The position numbers and the translations under genes were made by a program. A stretch of 64,000 nt of DNA, taken from Candidula unifasciata. Taxonomy: Eukaryota > Mollusca > Gastropoda > Stylommatophora > Geomitridae. Positions within the stretch are counted from its first letter, which is position 1, and each line of letters starts with the position of its first letter. The stretch covers positions 425,533-489,532 of the forward strand of contig CAJHNH020002068.1 in NCBI GenBank assembly GCA_905116865.2, in the 5' to 3' direction. Shown piece by piece: positions 37,050 through 49,319 of this stretch. The notes under the pieces are model-generated. The model was not told the DNA's origin. It did no database searches and saw only the letters and a list, made by a program, of their open reading frames with translations.

Positions 37050-37215
37050 AGACAGATACACAGTGAACGACCCAACCTTAAATGGGTACCAGGTACAGTC
37101 CTGGGAAGTAAAAGCGGCTGGCATAATGTTGATCACATCACCTACTGAGTCTATAAAATATAGATCTAGCCCTATATGTCCAACACACCTAAAGATGTGA
37201 AAAAGGATACTTTAC
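37050..37215 (+). repeat. Family 1 SINE, body only
   Basis: Carries 'aaatgggtaccaggtacag', 'tcctgggaagtaaaagcgg' and 'ctataaaatatagatctagc' but lacks the tRNA-like head. Confidence 0.75.
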
Positions 37216-37389
37216 TTTTCCTGTTTTCTTGTTTAACACAGTGAATGGTTGCAGTGTGTGTTATGCAGTACTGCTATTCTTATACCATTAAAAAAAAGGC
37301 TATTTAATTAACAAAAACTAGTTGCATATTCTGTGACTTGTCACTTTTCAGATATATTTGAATTGTAGCATTATTGTATATCCTAACAG

Positions 37390-38025
37390 GCAGCCCTAAA
37401 GGAAGATTTGAACCCAAGTGTATGTGTGAAGTATGCCAACTTCCTGTACAGCCAGGCAAACTACGAAGACGCTGTAATGTATCTGGAAGATTCTCTCAAA
37501 TCAAGAAAAGATCTTACTGAAGAGAACATCGACAACTCTCTGTTTTTTCCACGCCCGTGGTCATGTCACATTGTATATGGGGGTCTGGAGCGGGTAACAC
37601 TACCTGAACCACTTCAGGAGGAAGTCGATGCCCAAGAGGAAGCCATCATGCCCACATCAGTTCTGGGTTATTATATTTTAGTGCTTTCCTACAAAATGCT
37701 CGGCAAGCTGCGACATGCAGAGGAGGCCGTGATTTCTCTCATGGGGGAGGTGTATGCCAGGGACATTCCATTTCTGTACTCCGTCCTTGGCTATGCTCTC
37801 ATGGAGCTGGGCTTGTTCCATGAGGCAGCGGCTGAATTTTTCATGGCTTGGTATCTGGATAATGATTACAATCTTGCCCTGGACAACTATTGTCTGTGTT
37901 TGGCTGTGAATGCGTACAATATTCTAGAAAGAGCATTTGCCTCCATTTTTGTACACTGCCACATTTGGAATGAAGATCATAAAATTAATCAGAAATTAGC
38001 AAGAATTCAAGGTTTCTTTCTGTAA
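37390..38025 (+). CDS. TPR protein, exon 7 (residues 1021-1231 and stop)
   Basis: Acceptor ctaacag, then an open frame to a TAA at 38023-38025. It encodes further helical repeats: 'CVKYANFLYSQANYEDAVMY' (TPR-like, about residues 1030-1060), a proline-containing linker ('VTLPEPLQEEVDAQEE'), then 'VLGYYILVLSYKMLGKLRHA' and 'SVLGYALMELGLFHEAAAEF' (two more TPR-like pairs), and the C-terminus 'KINQKLARIQGFFL'. The 3-prime exon placement is supported by downstream polyadenylation signals and the absence of further coding sequence. Confidence 0.9.
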   Translation, partial: AALKEDLNPSVCVKYANFLYSQANYEDAVMYLEDSLKSRKDLTEENIDNSLFFPRPWSCHIVYGGLERVTLPEPLQEEVDAQEEAIMPTSVLGYYILVLSYKMLGKLRHAEEAVISLMGEVYARDIPFLYSVLGYALMELGLFHEAAAEFFMAWYLDNDYNLALDNYCLCLAVNAYNILERAFASIFVHCHIWNEDHKINQKLARIQGFFL

Positions 38026-38272
38026 TTAAACTAGCTGAGATTTTTAATCACAATAGCAATACCATTAGGGTTAGGGAAGCTAGAGACTAAAGTTAAAAAG
38101 ATGGGAAGGGAATGTGAGAGCACAAGATGGTACTACTTGGTATAAGTTGGTTGAGGGCCTATGCTTTTTTGTAGATTAGAGAGTAGTAAAAAACAGAAGA
38201 AGAAGAAGCAGCAGCAGTAGTACTGTAACTAGTTTCACATAGCAACTAAGGTTGCTTGCATTTCAAGATGTT

Positions 38273-38278
38273 AATAAA
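38273..38278 (+). terminator. Candidate polyadenylation signal 1 (AATAAA)
   Basis: AATAAA 248 bp after the stop codon of the TPR gene. Confidence 0.4.
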
Positions 38279-38920
38279 ATTTATAATCTCACCATGGTAA
38301 TTACATTGCAATGAAATGTATGACACAGCATCCAGGGCAATAATTCTGGCTCACAGAATACAACTTTACAGCATGCAAGAGGATGCTGATATGTTTAATA
38401 TTATATGATCTTATAACAATATTTATTATCTGCATTCCATATGCTAGTTACTGCATTTCTTTATATCTGATGCAGTCAACATGTAGTGTTACTAACATGA
38501 TTGGAGAGTACATAAGTACAGTCCTAGCCTGTGCATTCATAATAAGGCTAAAAATGTAGCCTTATTTCAGATGCTTTCCTGTTTGTTGCTATATTTATTT
38601 GCATCATTGTGGTATGCATATGTCAGTCTTGTCCCTTACATGCGTAATGGAACAGTCTTCATGAAACAGGACTGGACAGTATTGTAACAGATTTGTAAAA
38701 CTGATAATCATTGGCAAGGTGAAGTGGATGTGAGAGAGATATGAAGGCACACAATGGTTTTGTAAACAGGCAATAATTCTCAGTGATAGTATCTCTAAAA
38801 TCCATAATAATAATCATTTGTTCAAGGTTGACATGGTCTGGTATTCTTGATTATCCTATATTTTTATATTTGCATAGTTTTGCAATTTGAGGTGTGAAAA
38901 GAAAATCTTGTTATTGTCTC

Positions 38921-38926
38921 AATAAA
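38921..38926 (+). terminator. Candidate polyadenylation signal 2 (AATAAA)
   Basis: AATAAA followed about 20 bp later by a GU-rich stretch (tttttgtgtgtattttg), the usual downstream element. This is the better of the two candidates and would give a 3-prime UTR of about 0.9 kb. Confidence 0.5.
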
Positions 38927-39108
38927 TCCATAATTCTGTTTTTGTGTGTATTTTGATGTCCAGAACAATTTCACAAATAAGTTTTCCAAGCTAGTTTGAA
39001 AATAGCTTATTTAGTTTTGCAATACTAATCATGTTAAAGAAAAACATATTTGTCAGAACTAGGATAAATACTTCAGGTAGTAAGAGGCATCACTTATAAG
39101 AGCACCAT

Positions 39109-39759
39109 TTAATCCACTGACTACCAAACCCATTAACCTTTGCACTTTCTGTATACCACATATTTCTAATGTCAACTAACAATGCCAAAGCCTCACAACT
39201 ATTTAGGGCAAACTCATAATATTTTGAGTCATTCTGCACTAAATTTAATAGAGAAAAGTTTCAAGAACAAAAATTGTGTAGTCTTGTTTTGGGTCATCAT
39301 CATCATATGGCTAAATTGGTGTTTAAAAAAAAGGCAACCGAAAAATCTTTTTTTCTGACAGCAAAATAGATACACAAAAATTCACAACTTTTAAACTGCC
39401 AATTGCTGCCTTTATCATACCACTTTTGCGGTAGAGGCAGGGGGGTCTTTAAGCCTGAGCCTGAGGCTAGTGCTGCTCCCGGACTGAGCAGGTGATAACA
39501 TGTCACTAACATGGACACTCGCTTAAAGCTAAAAAAAAACAAAAACAGTTTGTAAAGAATTTACTATAAACACTACACAGTTGCTTTCCTTAAATAAAAA
39601 TAAAAATAAATTGGCTAATGGCTACAAGCTATTGCAAAAGTTGTTATTTTACCATTATAGTGGGAATCTAAAGTTATGATCGCAGGGGTCTGATTAAAGA
39701 AGCCAAGCTTCACTATTGGCCGATTGCATAATGTCTGATTGTGGTAGTCAGTGGGTTAA
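39109..39759. mobile_element. Candidate non-autonomous piggyBac-like element, 651 bp
   Basis: Terminal inverted repeats TTAATCCACTGACTACCA (39109-39126) and TGGTAGTCAGTGGGTTAA (39742-39759) match at 17 of 18 positions and both ends carry TTAA, the piggyBac target. No transposase is encoded. The interior includes SINE-like sequence (39430-39500, related to 14645-14700). Confidence 0.7.
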
Positions 39760-39928
39760 GTATGATTTGCTGGCAATGATTAGACCACACATTCAGAAAA
39801 CATGCTAATGGCTTAAGAATAAAGTCCTTCCTCTGGGATTTCTAAAGGAAAGGAAACACGTAGGTTGCAAAACATACAGACAATGGAATTAAAGATAGAA
39901 ATGAAAAATAATAGAATACATTCTGAAA

Positions 39929-40180
39929 TCATGTTTCCTGCCAGATTTCATAGACATTACTGTTGATCTCCACAGAATATGGTCTTTGCCCTTTTGGATT
40001 ATGTCTATTCATGCTATTTCTCTGTTCCACCAGCTTAGACCATCCAGCATAATTTCTTTCAGTCTGCCTCTTCTGCCACTGATCTTTCCACTTGTATGAT
40101 GTTCTCCAATCCTGTCTTCTCATCACATGACCAGAGACTATTTATTGTCTTAGTTTTAAAGCTGCATATAATATTCTGTT
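39929..40180 (-). pseudogene. Decayed LINE C-terminal fragment
   Basis: The minus strand encodes 'VMRRQDWRTSYKWKDQWQKR' and 'NYAGWSKLVEQRNS', resembling the last part of LINE ORF2. The following 40180-40900 may be the decayed upstream part of the same element but is too diverged for me to assign. Confidence 0.5.
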
Positions 40181-40911
40181 TTTTATTAACCTTTTCGAGA
40201 CAATCAAGGTTTTGAGGTTCCTAAGGCTATACAAGATACTGACAGTATGATCATCTCACGAATCACATCTCTGTTGCTACATTAATTTATATTCCAAGAT
40301 TCAGGAAAACTTATATTTATATTCATCAGTAATCTGTTTCTGGCTTTTAATGAAAATGATTTCTTTTGCAAAATAATTATCATCTTCTGAAATGCAGCTT
40401 TTGCTTGACCTATTTTGCTCAGAATTGCTGTCATGCCATTATGATTGGCCTCAACTTATCAAGTTTAAAGTAGTCAATTATTTGTCCTTCTTTCATGAAA
40501 TCAAATTTTGGAATTATCTTTCTCTTCAACATAATCATTTCTACATATGTATAGAAGAGCATTTTAACATGTCAGTTTGTGTCATTTGCATAATGTAGAT
40601 TTTCAGTATATGTCATTCGCACAATGCAGATATTGTAACTGTGAGGTCATAATCCTAGTCTGAAGTGGATCTTTCTCAATATTTTACTATTGGAAGAAAG
40701 AGACAGAGAAAAGATATGGTCTCAAAATACATCGTTGGCTTACTCCTTGCTTTATCTTTTCATAATTTTCCACATTATTATTCATTTAAACAACTCTACT
40801 TAATTAAAATTAGTCTTTTTCAAATTAATATTTAGAAAACATTTCAAACAGTTTTCATGTTCTCCATTTTGATCAATAGATAAATCAATTAATCACTAGA
40901 AGAGTACCAAA

Positions 40912-41113
40912 TCATCATCATCATCATCAGGTGCCTTGCCGACTGGCGTGGGTGATCATGCCTCTCCATAATCCGCGATCTCCTGCAGCATGTATCAGTT
41001 CGTGTGCCGACACACCTCCATGCCATGCAACAAGACTGTCAAGCATCTTCTCTCGTTGTCTTCCTCTATCCCTCCTTCCACAGATCTTTCCAGTGGTCAC
41101 AACATGTTCTAAA
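40912..41113 (-). mobile_element. 5-prime-truncated LINE family A copy with target duplication
   Basis: The 202-bp insert is flanked by 'agagtaccaaa' at 40901-40911 and 41114-41124. The insert starts on + with an (ATC)n run, the 3-prime tail on the minus strand. It is very similar to 17783-17990 and encodes 'KICGRRDRGRQREKMLDSLV' and 'AWHGGVSAHELIHAAGDRGL' on the minus strand. High similarity and an intact duplication mean a fairly recent insertion. Confidence 0.9.
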
Positions 41114-41129
41114 AGAGTACCAAAAAGAG

Positions 41130-42115
41130 TACCAAAAGAGACATTTAATGCTAACATGTTTTAGTTGGTTTGGTTACTAAAAGTGCTTGAATGAATAAGT
41201 GAGAAATTTTACTTTTTAAATTAAATCTCAAATACTATTCTAAAACCATAATGTAATTACCATACATTAGTAAATATAAAAATTATATGAAAGATGAATA
41301 CACTCACTTTCCATATGGATATGTGATGCTTAATAGTGGTTGCATTCATGTGTACATGTAGATGTTTTACTGTTATAACTTTTTTCTTTAATTGTCCTTT
41401 AAATAGTAATTTATTACATTTTGTAAAGAGGTCTTTCTCAACACAGTTTAATATAAATGTGTGATTGTTCTCAGAGATAGTTAAGACAATGATGATGGAC
41501 GAAAATGAAACATTCCATAAGATGAGAAAGGTAATTTATAATTTGTACAATTATTTTCAACAATAGTTAGAACATGTGTTTACAAGTGCTACATCGAATA
41601 CATATTCTTGCATGGATTTGAATCATATGTTGAAAATAAAACAATTACAGATATGTTGAAATGAAAACAGATACAGTACTTCATTGAAGCAACTATGCAT
41701 TTATTGTGATCCGAAAAATCTACAGTAAGGATTCAGACTTGCATCCCACTGCTTGGGGAGATGGTCAGCAAAAAAGGTCTTTAGTTGCTAATTGAACCAG
41801 TTGGTCATCACTGTCATGACATTTGTATCACTGCAGAATTGTTTTCCTCAGGATCTTTTTTTTTGTTTTTGAGGTCCATACAAATCGTTCATGCTGCACA
41901 GTTTTCATACATGCAGAATGAGCATACTATACAAGTAGAACAGAAACACACTGCATGGGAGCATGCTGGTTCATATATTCTTCATGGGTTTATGCAGTTT
42001 GTCCAGTATGTTCTTGTAAGTTGATGTTTGATGGCATTGATGTTCCTCTTCTTCTGCATCACCCTTGAAAGGGTGGCTGTGTTGTGATTTACCTTAGGCT
42101 ATAGTATATGAACAC
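41130..42115. other. Intergenic, nothing recognised
   Basis: AT-rich unique sequence without domains or family repeats that I can identify. Confidence 0.4.
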
Positions 42116-42124
42116 TTTCTGTCC

Positions 42125-42245
42125 AACACATCCAATTTCAGAAAATTCTTGATTAGTTGCCTTTTACAACTTGCTTGTTTAGGGGCAGTTGGTCTTTTTT
42201 GCCCTCTTCCTCAGAAAAGGTGCTCAGGAACCCACACATAGGGCA
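42125..42245 (-). repeat. Partial retroposon family R1
   Basis: The reverse complement begins 'ctatgtgtgggttcctgag' and carries 'gcaagttgtaaaaggcaact', matching the start of the copy at 5699. Confidence 0.6.
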
Positions 42246-42264
42246 TTGATGTTTGTGCCATGCT

Positions 42265-43565
42265 CTTTAAAGTATGCCTACAGCAGCCCTTCATGGTCAA
42301 AATATGCTATCAGATTAATCTTAGCAAGGAAAACCTGTGACTTGAAATTGTTATTTTCTAGTGATCTGTGAAGCTTCTATTGCATGCTTGCTGTTTTACC
42401 ACATAACTCAAAATAATGGCAGCTTATTCATTAATAGCCACCATTATAAATGCACCATCTTTTGCCCTGAAACAGAACAAGTAGCTGTATATCCACCTAG
42501 TGCCCCCTTCCTAACAGTGGGCTGTCAGCATCCATGGGACTCACTGTGAAAACACCTTCTGGCATTTTAGCTTCTTCTGAAACACCATTTGAACTTCCCA
42601 CATGACATGGCAAATTATCCTCTGTGATCGCTCCCTTGATAGTCCGTTCATATTGCTGCTTCAATCTTTTTGGCTTTTTCTGGTCTAACAAAATGCCTGA
42701 CCTGGTTATTTAAGATCTTTCAGGCCAATTCTTTCACTGTTGTTTACTGCATGCGTAAATCACCAAACATTGCCTGCATTCTTTTAGTTAGTCTTTTCTT
42801 ATTATAAGGCTATAATAATATACAATATAAGGCTCTGCATGTTATTCAGTATCATACATCTTAGACCAGTTTCATTTGATCATGCTTCAAACTTTCAAAA
42901 TGTTCTCTGAAAATTAGAATTTAGTTTAAACAGAGTGTAGACAAAAGGGAGAAGACTTAGGTTTATCAGCAGAATGAAGCGAGAATGCAAGACAAAGTCT
43001 AAAATTAAAGTCAAACCAGTGCAGTTAACCTGATGCTGGGAAGATCATTTATATCTGACTGTTACATTTAAGAAAGAAATTCACACCTTGTCCTGAATAT
43101 TTGCACTCTTTATATCAGTTGTTTCAAAATGTTAACATCAACATACAAGTTAATCAGCAAGAACTGCTGTTATGCCATTTTGTCAGTTACTTATACTGTG
43201 ATCATGTAATATATGTGTAAAGTCTTTACAAGCATAGATTTGTATTATTTGTTGAATAACGATTCTACAAACATTATCTAGCCTGATATTGAAAATGTGT
43301 TTTTTTTTCCTTTCTCAATAAAATATAAAAATTTCCTTCCTAGCTTTGAATCTTTCTTTTCAAATTGTGAAAACAAAAATATCTGTTTGTGTGCTCATTA
43401 AAAAATAAAAAATAAAAAACTCATTCCCTGAAGAACAAAACAGATTATGCTTATTACTTAATTTCTTATTAGTAACCCTGGAAATGCAATGTCTAAGAAA
43501 GGCTGCAGGAGTGTCCAGATGAGATAAAATCAGGTTAGAATTCATAAAAGAAAATGTTGGCACAG
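42265..43565. other. Intergenic, nothing recognised
   Basis: No supported gene; AT-rich sequence. Confidence 0.4.
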
Positions 43566-43569
43566 AATC

Positions 43570-43850
43570 AAATTGGAACTACATACAAAGACAGCAAACA
43601 ACATGGTTTGCCCTATAAGAGAGAATGCCTTGAGATTTTGTATGATTACAAAGCATCCACCAAAAGAAGAGAGGGGGCAAAGAGCTAGGTGTAGATCAAG
43701 AACAAAATGGAAAGATAACATTAGAAAAACACTTCAGCAGCATGATGTGTCTGTGGTGGAGTTGACAAGAAGAGCAAGAAATAGAACCTTATATCTCTCT
43801 TGATCACCCAAAGTGGTAAAAAAGAAAGTGAAAGAAGAAGAAGACCCAAT
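43570..43850 (+). pseudogene. LINE ORF2 C-terminal fragment
   Basis: Encodes 'RARCRSRTKWKDNIRKTLQQ' and 'HDVSVVELTRRARNRTLYLS', the basic end of a LINE protein, followed by an A/G-rich tail (gaaagaagaagaag) near 43831-43844. Confidence 0.75.
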
Positions 43851-43859
43851 TTCATTCCT

Positions 43860-46610
43860 ATAAAATAATTATTTCTTTAACATGTTCTGCATGTTTCATG
43901 TAAGTTTTCTAACATATCCCTATTGCTTGCAATAGTTCATCTTTTAGAAAATATCTGTATTCTCACCATTGTGTTAAATATATGGACCAAGTAACATTGA
44001 TGTTGCCACCGGATCTTTCAATACTTGTGGTTGTGATAATAAGCCATGCTGGTAATGTTTTGCCTGTGTTGAACATCTAATATATGACAATAAGCACATA
44101 CATAAATGAGATCAAAGTTTTGGAAAAGATAAGTTAAGTATGTACACATAATATATTCAAGATTAGTACTACCATCTGTACAAATCCAGATTTCTGTTAC
44201 AAAAAATATTTAATGCAGAAGTCTGTAGATACAGTCCATTAAAATGTACCAGTTTCATGTGTGCATATATATGTAAATCAGGTAATGTCATTAAGAAATT
44301 GTTTTGATTAAAAAGAAGGAAAACATAGTCTGTATTGTAAGATATAAAAAAAAAAAACAACTTTTTTAGAATCATATTTCTCCCCGTTCATTGGGAACAA
44401 ACAGTAGATTCACTGTCCCCCCTAACCTCAACAAGCCTGTCATAAAATGTGACTAATTAAGAGTTGACTGAAGTTGACTGTGTTGGACTGAAAGGCACAG
44501 ATATCAAAGCCTAGCTGAAAATAACAACAGCTCTTTTAACAGTGAAAACAGAAGAAAAGAAGAAACAGTATTTCCATCAGTATCATGAGCATATATATAG
44601 AAAAAATAGTATAAAAGAAACAAAAATGTACCTTGTGTCCTAAAATCATCTGCACTCTGCATATGCATTTCTGTGATATCATTTATGCAGGCAAAAACTT
44701 ATATGTTAGCATTGATTATAGTTAATATTTATTATCATATAGCAGTTTTTTTTTTAACGTACTCCTAAATTACCTAATAGATATAGATCTGTTACTATGT
44801 TTTGTGCAAAGTACAGCCCACCGTATCTACATGACTTATGCTATGGGACTGCGACTATCATCATCATCTTTAATCAGCCAGTTCTTTACAGAATTTCACT
44901 TTGTTCACAGCACACCTAAAAGTTCAAGAATCTACATCACTGAAATATTCCAGTCTTTTCCTGACAACAATAAGTGACAGAAGCAGCATTTCGAAGTCTG
45001 TTAGTACTATACCAGGTAGCATATGTTAAAACTAAGACCTTGATCTCTGCTGGAGAACTTAATTCTGACAGCATTGTAAAACTAACTGTGGTATTAGATG
45101 CATACATGATTTCTCTGCAACTTCCAACAGTGAGTTAGGGAAAAAGAAAGCAGGGGAAAAAAGATGAGAAAGAAAAAGAAAGGGAAACAAGAATTAGAAA
45201 AAGAGACGGAAGAGCACACACACACACAAAAAAAGGAAATTTCTTTCGTCCATAACTTATGATCTTAATTTTTCTGTGCACATTTTTTAATGTCACTTTA
45301 AAAAATTTTTTTAATTCGGCAGTAGATTAGAGTATTTTAGGCAGTGACTATTTATTCTTTATGACCGTATGCAATAGTAAACCCTAACACATTTACATTG
45401 TCTGTAAATCAGCTGCATTGTAGTGTCCAGCTACCTAATTACGAGAATTCATCATAGTCATTAATTATCACTGAGACTGCAAATATGGTATCCTAAGATT
45501 CGCCATATCTCTATGTTTGTTTTATATGTCTCACTCTGTCATTGTTGATAATAACTGTAAAGTTGAGATGCAGAGTGAAGATATCTGTAGTGTGAATATA
45601 GCTGTAGAGCAACAGTAACTAAAGGTGGAGATAGTGTTGTTAAATAAAGAAAGAAAGCACATTAATATATATTTGTCTTTCTCCACACCAGCTTTGAAGC
45701 GTAAAATCCAGGATATCAAATGACCACTGATCCTCATTTCTTTTTTTATTTCTACTTTCCCATTGACTGTCCTGTCATCCATTGATCTTGTTACAAGTGT
45801 ATCAGACGCATAGCAGAAGATTGTACTTCACATTTAGTGTAGTATCCTAAACATTCATATATTTGCATGACTTGCAGGATCTGAGTTTGGAACATACATG
45901 AGATGTGTAGATAAATTATATCTTGCCCATGTTAAGTCTTAATATCAGAATTAGTTTAGGTCAAGGGTGTTTCTGTTTATTTTGTGCTTGTGTTGTAAAT
46001 GTTTGTTTTTGTTTATTTTTTGTGTGTTTTGTAACCTTTGTTTATCCTGCTGGATTATAGCAAAAAAATTGTATAATTTTTATCTAGTCTGTGAAAGAGA
46101 GTTAACTGAAGAAAAGATGGATGCGACTGGACATTACACAGCCTTAACATATTAATTTATAGCCACTGCTTTTATGTAGTAGATGAAAGTTTTATGGGCC
46201 AGTTGTTTTGAATTTCTGATTTATAAATATTGGTATACTTTGTGTTATAAATCTTTAAACAATTTTGTGAATTATATATTCTTTGGTTTTGCTGAGATTT
46301 ATTTACAAAGTTTATTTATTACAAACTCATTTTATTGCATGCATATAATTGGTCATCACTGTGGTCTTCCTGTCTAAGGATTATTTGAAGCTGGCTCTCA
46401 CCTGTTGCTTCATTGTATTTCATAAAATAATTAATTCAGTTCATCTATAAAATATACATAGTGTAAATTATTTGCTTCCCAAATATTTCAAAATTATCAT
46501 TGTTGTTTCATTTTTGCTGCTGTGAGCCTTTCTGTATCAGGTTGTTTATTGCTGTATGGACTCATGGAAGAGAAGAATTATGATGGCTTGATTCCATTCT
46601 AGTTTAAAAA
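43860..46610. other. Intergenic, 2.7 kb with nothing recognised
   Basis: AT-rich. A weak match to family R1 around 44395-44470 was not strong enough to annotate. Purine-rich stretch at 45130-45235. Confidence 0.4.
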
Positions 46611-46614
46611 GTAA

Positions 46615-46925
46615 GGTAAAGGTAAAATTGGGACATATGAACCAGCGTCAATGCACACGGTTATAAACCATAAGGGCTCTGCCACCAGTACAGACAGCTG
46701 ATAAGAAACTGTCATCCTGTGTCACCATCCTCACGAAACTCAGTAGCTACAGTGACATTCCTCCATTTACCCCAGAGTGTTAACTCTGGTAGCCATTTCC
46801 TACAGACTGGGTGAAACCCCAGGAACCATCCGGTTTTGAAAACCAGCCATGGTCTGCAGCCAGTTGCAGCTGGATTTGAAAGCGAATCTCCTATCAACTG
46901 TGCTAACGTGGCCCCCTCCATTCTA
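46615..46925 (-). repeat. tRNA-derived SINE, family 2, minus orientation
   Basis: On the minus strand the head reads TTAGCACAGTTGATAGG then CTTTCAAATCC (B-box-like, about 46871-46881). The tail at 46640-46690 resembles positions 1-40. It ends in a 'tttaccttta' stretch. Confidence 0.65.
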
Positions 46926-47109
46926 GTTTGTAAGTATCCTGCTCATTGTGAGCATACTTCTGAGCTGTCCATGGAGGATGTGCAAGACAAGGGTACTGTT
47001 AATGAAGCAACATTGTTGGCAATTGTTGTAATGCCCTTGCAGCCTTGGAGCATGCACAGTTTATAGCTCTTGACAGTATTCCACTGCACTGGATTCTTTT
47101 TTAATTAAA

Positions 47110-47395
47110 AAGTAAAGTAAAGATTCCTTTTCACACCTTTAGGTGTATCGGGCATTTGGGAAGAGCGCCCATATTTCTACAGACCAATTGTGTGGGTAAT
47201 GTGGTCATCATTACGCTGGTGATCTTTACTTCCCCAGGACAGCCATTCTGGTACCCATTTTAGGCTCGGTCAACCTGTGATGCCCCATACTATGATAAAA
47301 ATCCTTGCAGTCAGTAGTGGGTTTCAATCATGGTACGTTGGACTTATGAGTTGGACTTGCAACACCTAAGCCACAGTTACTGCACCTTTATTAAT
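47110..47395 (-). repeat. tRNA-derived SINE, family 1, minus orientation
   Basis: The reverse complement carries the body motifs ('taaaatgggtaccagaatgg', 'tcctggggaagtaaag') and a B-box-like region (GATTGAAACCC) near 47323-47333. The tail 'ccttttcacacctttaggtg' matches the family end. Confidence 0.75.
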
Positions 47396-47476
47396 ACTTT
47401 ATTAAAAAGTCATCTTGGTGCCTGAAACTCTTACATCAATGGTTGCATGTAGACTACAAGATTAGGGAAAGACATT

Positions 47477-47555
47477 GGCCCATTTACTGTTATCCAATAT
47501 TGGCCCATTTACTGACATCCAACATTGGCCCATTCACTGTCATCCAACATTTGCC
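47477..47555. repeat. Short tandem repeat, three ~29-bp units
   Basis: 'attggcccatttactg' plus 'catccaac' repeats three times with few changes. Confidence 0.85.
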
Positions 47556-47774
47556 GGAGACCAGCCAGAACTTCTAGGGCCATCACAAAAGTATAACTAA
47601 TAAGTATAGAGGTGTATTAATTGGTGCTCATAAAAAGTGAAAAGGTAGCTTCCGGTGGTAGAGAGTTACAGTTCATATGCTGTTCCTGTCATGTGACAAC
47701 ATTATTTTGGAATTATGCCTGTTAATTAAATATATACCTATATAGTTTATTTTTATTTACCTTATATCTACTTA

Positions 47775-47955
47775 CTTACTTAAGTTTTCAGGTCGACCCA
47801 GCCTTGAGTGGGCTTAAGGTGCAGTCCCGGGAAGTAAAGGTGGCCAGCCTGATGCTGACCACATCACCCATCTTGTGCTGATTGGTCTATAAAATTATAG
47901 GTATAGCCTTAAATGCCCTATATGCCTAAAGGCGTGGAAAAGGCACCTTTACTTT
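47775..47955 (+). repeat. Family 1 SINE, body only
   Basis: Carries 'aggtcgacccagccttgagt', 'tcccgggaagtaaaggtgg' and 'aaaggcgtggaaaaggcacc'. Confidence 0.8.
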
Positions 47956-48336
47956 TTTTTTTCTAACTTGTTTTCTACAAGTTGTCTACAAAAAGAATCA
48001 CTGTTACGAGGATTAACAAAAACAAAAACAGAATCACCAAAAGTTGATGAATAATTCCTTAAATTATCCTAATTCTTTTCTATTTTAAAATAAAATCATA
48101 TCAGACACGATGAATGTAGTAAACAAGATTTGTGCTTTCATTCAGAATGTCTGAAAAATGAATGTCTTTTATCTGGCATAGATAGATAGATGAATGTTTG
48201 AATACTATTTTCAGATCTTTGTTCTAAGTTGGCGCTTGCAAGATGAGTATTTTGTTTTTAATGTGCTGCTGATATATGATGCATTTTAACCCCACCCCCT
48301 TTTCACATTGTTCAGAATTTGTATAATCACACTTGT

Positions 48337-48449
<113 letters not shown>

Positions 48450-48495
48450 TTTACATTATTTCTAAGTTTTTACATTTACTAGTATATGTAGGTTT

Positions 48496-48500
48496 TACTT

Positions 48501-48538
<38 letters not shown>

Positions 48539-48543
48539 AAGTA
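48496..48543. repeat. (AT)n inside an inverted repeat
   Basis: actttgatatat at the left faces atatatcaaagt at the right, so the whole block is a palindrome. 'tatatgtaggtttta' occurs on both sides as a direct repeat (48482 and 48545). Confidence 0.9.
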
Positions 48544-49097
48544 ATATATGTAGGTTTTATACTTTACTTACACACACCTTGCACAGGCTTGTGTAATTTT
48601 TTTTAAAATCCTCTTGTTCAAAGTGTAGATCTGTAGATACTGTTGTTCAAAATTTTGGTTTGCTGTAATTGTGAATTCTTGGGTATTGTTGTTTTCATAA
48701 TATTTTGTAGGTTGTGGGTTTTGATACATATTTGTACTTACTTATGGTTGCAATTGGAGAATGACATTTCATAAATATTATTTGAGAAATGTTACCAAAG
48801 CAATACTACATTTGATGTTTTCAGGCCATAATTTCGCCTCATATTTGATTTACAGTAGGTTCTTATTAGTTGCATTCATTTTTTAGTTGATAATGATTTT
48901 ACGAAAGAAGAATGATTTGCACAAACCGTGGTCAGATTACAGTTCTGGTTTTCATTTCAAGGATAGAATGGTTAAAATGATATCAAGTTCATGAGGAGAT
49001 GTTAAATCTCAGCATAATCAGAAGTCAGATCTGAACCAGTACTTAGCTGGTGAAGTGGAATATCAACAGTTATATTCACACATGACACTAATGATCA

Positions 49098-49243
49098 TTA
49101 ACTCTTTGAGTCCCAGGGGGTTTAGCATCACAGGCCCAAGGGGTAGTCAAGAGAGACATAAAATCAGCGCATCATGCGTTCACTGGGCCTCTAGGTAGGA
49201 ATCTATGAACGTATGATAAGTTCGTTGGGACTCAAAGAGTTAA
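49098..49243. mobile_element. Candidate piggyBac-like MITE, 146 bp
   Basis: Perfect 18-bp terminal inverted repeats, TTAACTCTTTGAGTCCCA (49098-49115) and its exact complement (49226-49243). TTAA at both ends matches the piggyBac target duplication. It is too short to code. Confidence 0.85.
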
Positions 49244-49319
49244 ATGAATTTTTTTTAAAAGCATAAAAATGGTATACTATTAAATGATTATACAGCATAG
49301 TAATTTAGACCCTGCAATT

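Noticed and set aside
44395..44470. Weak resemblance to retroposon R1
   Set aside because: Only scattered matches; too diverged to support.
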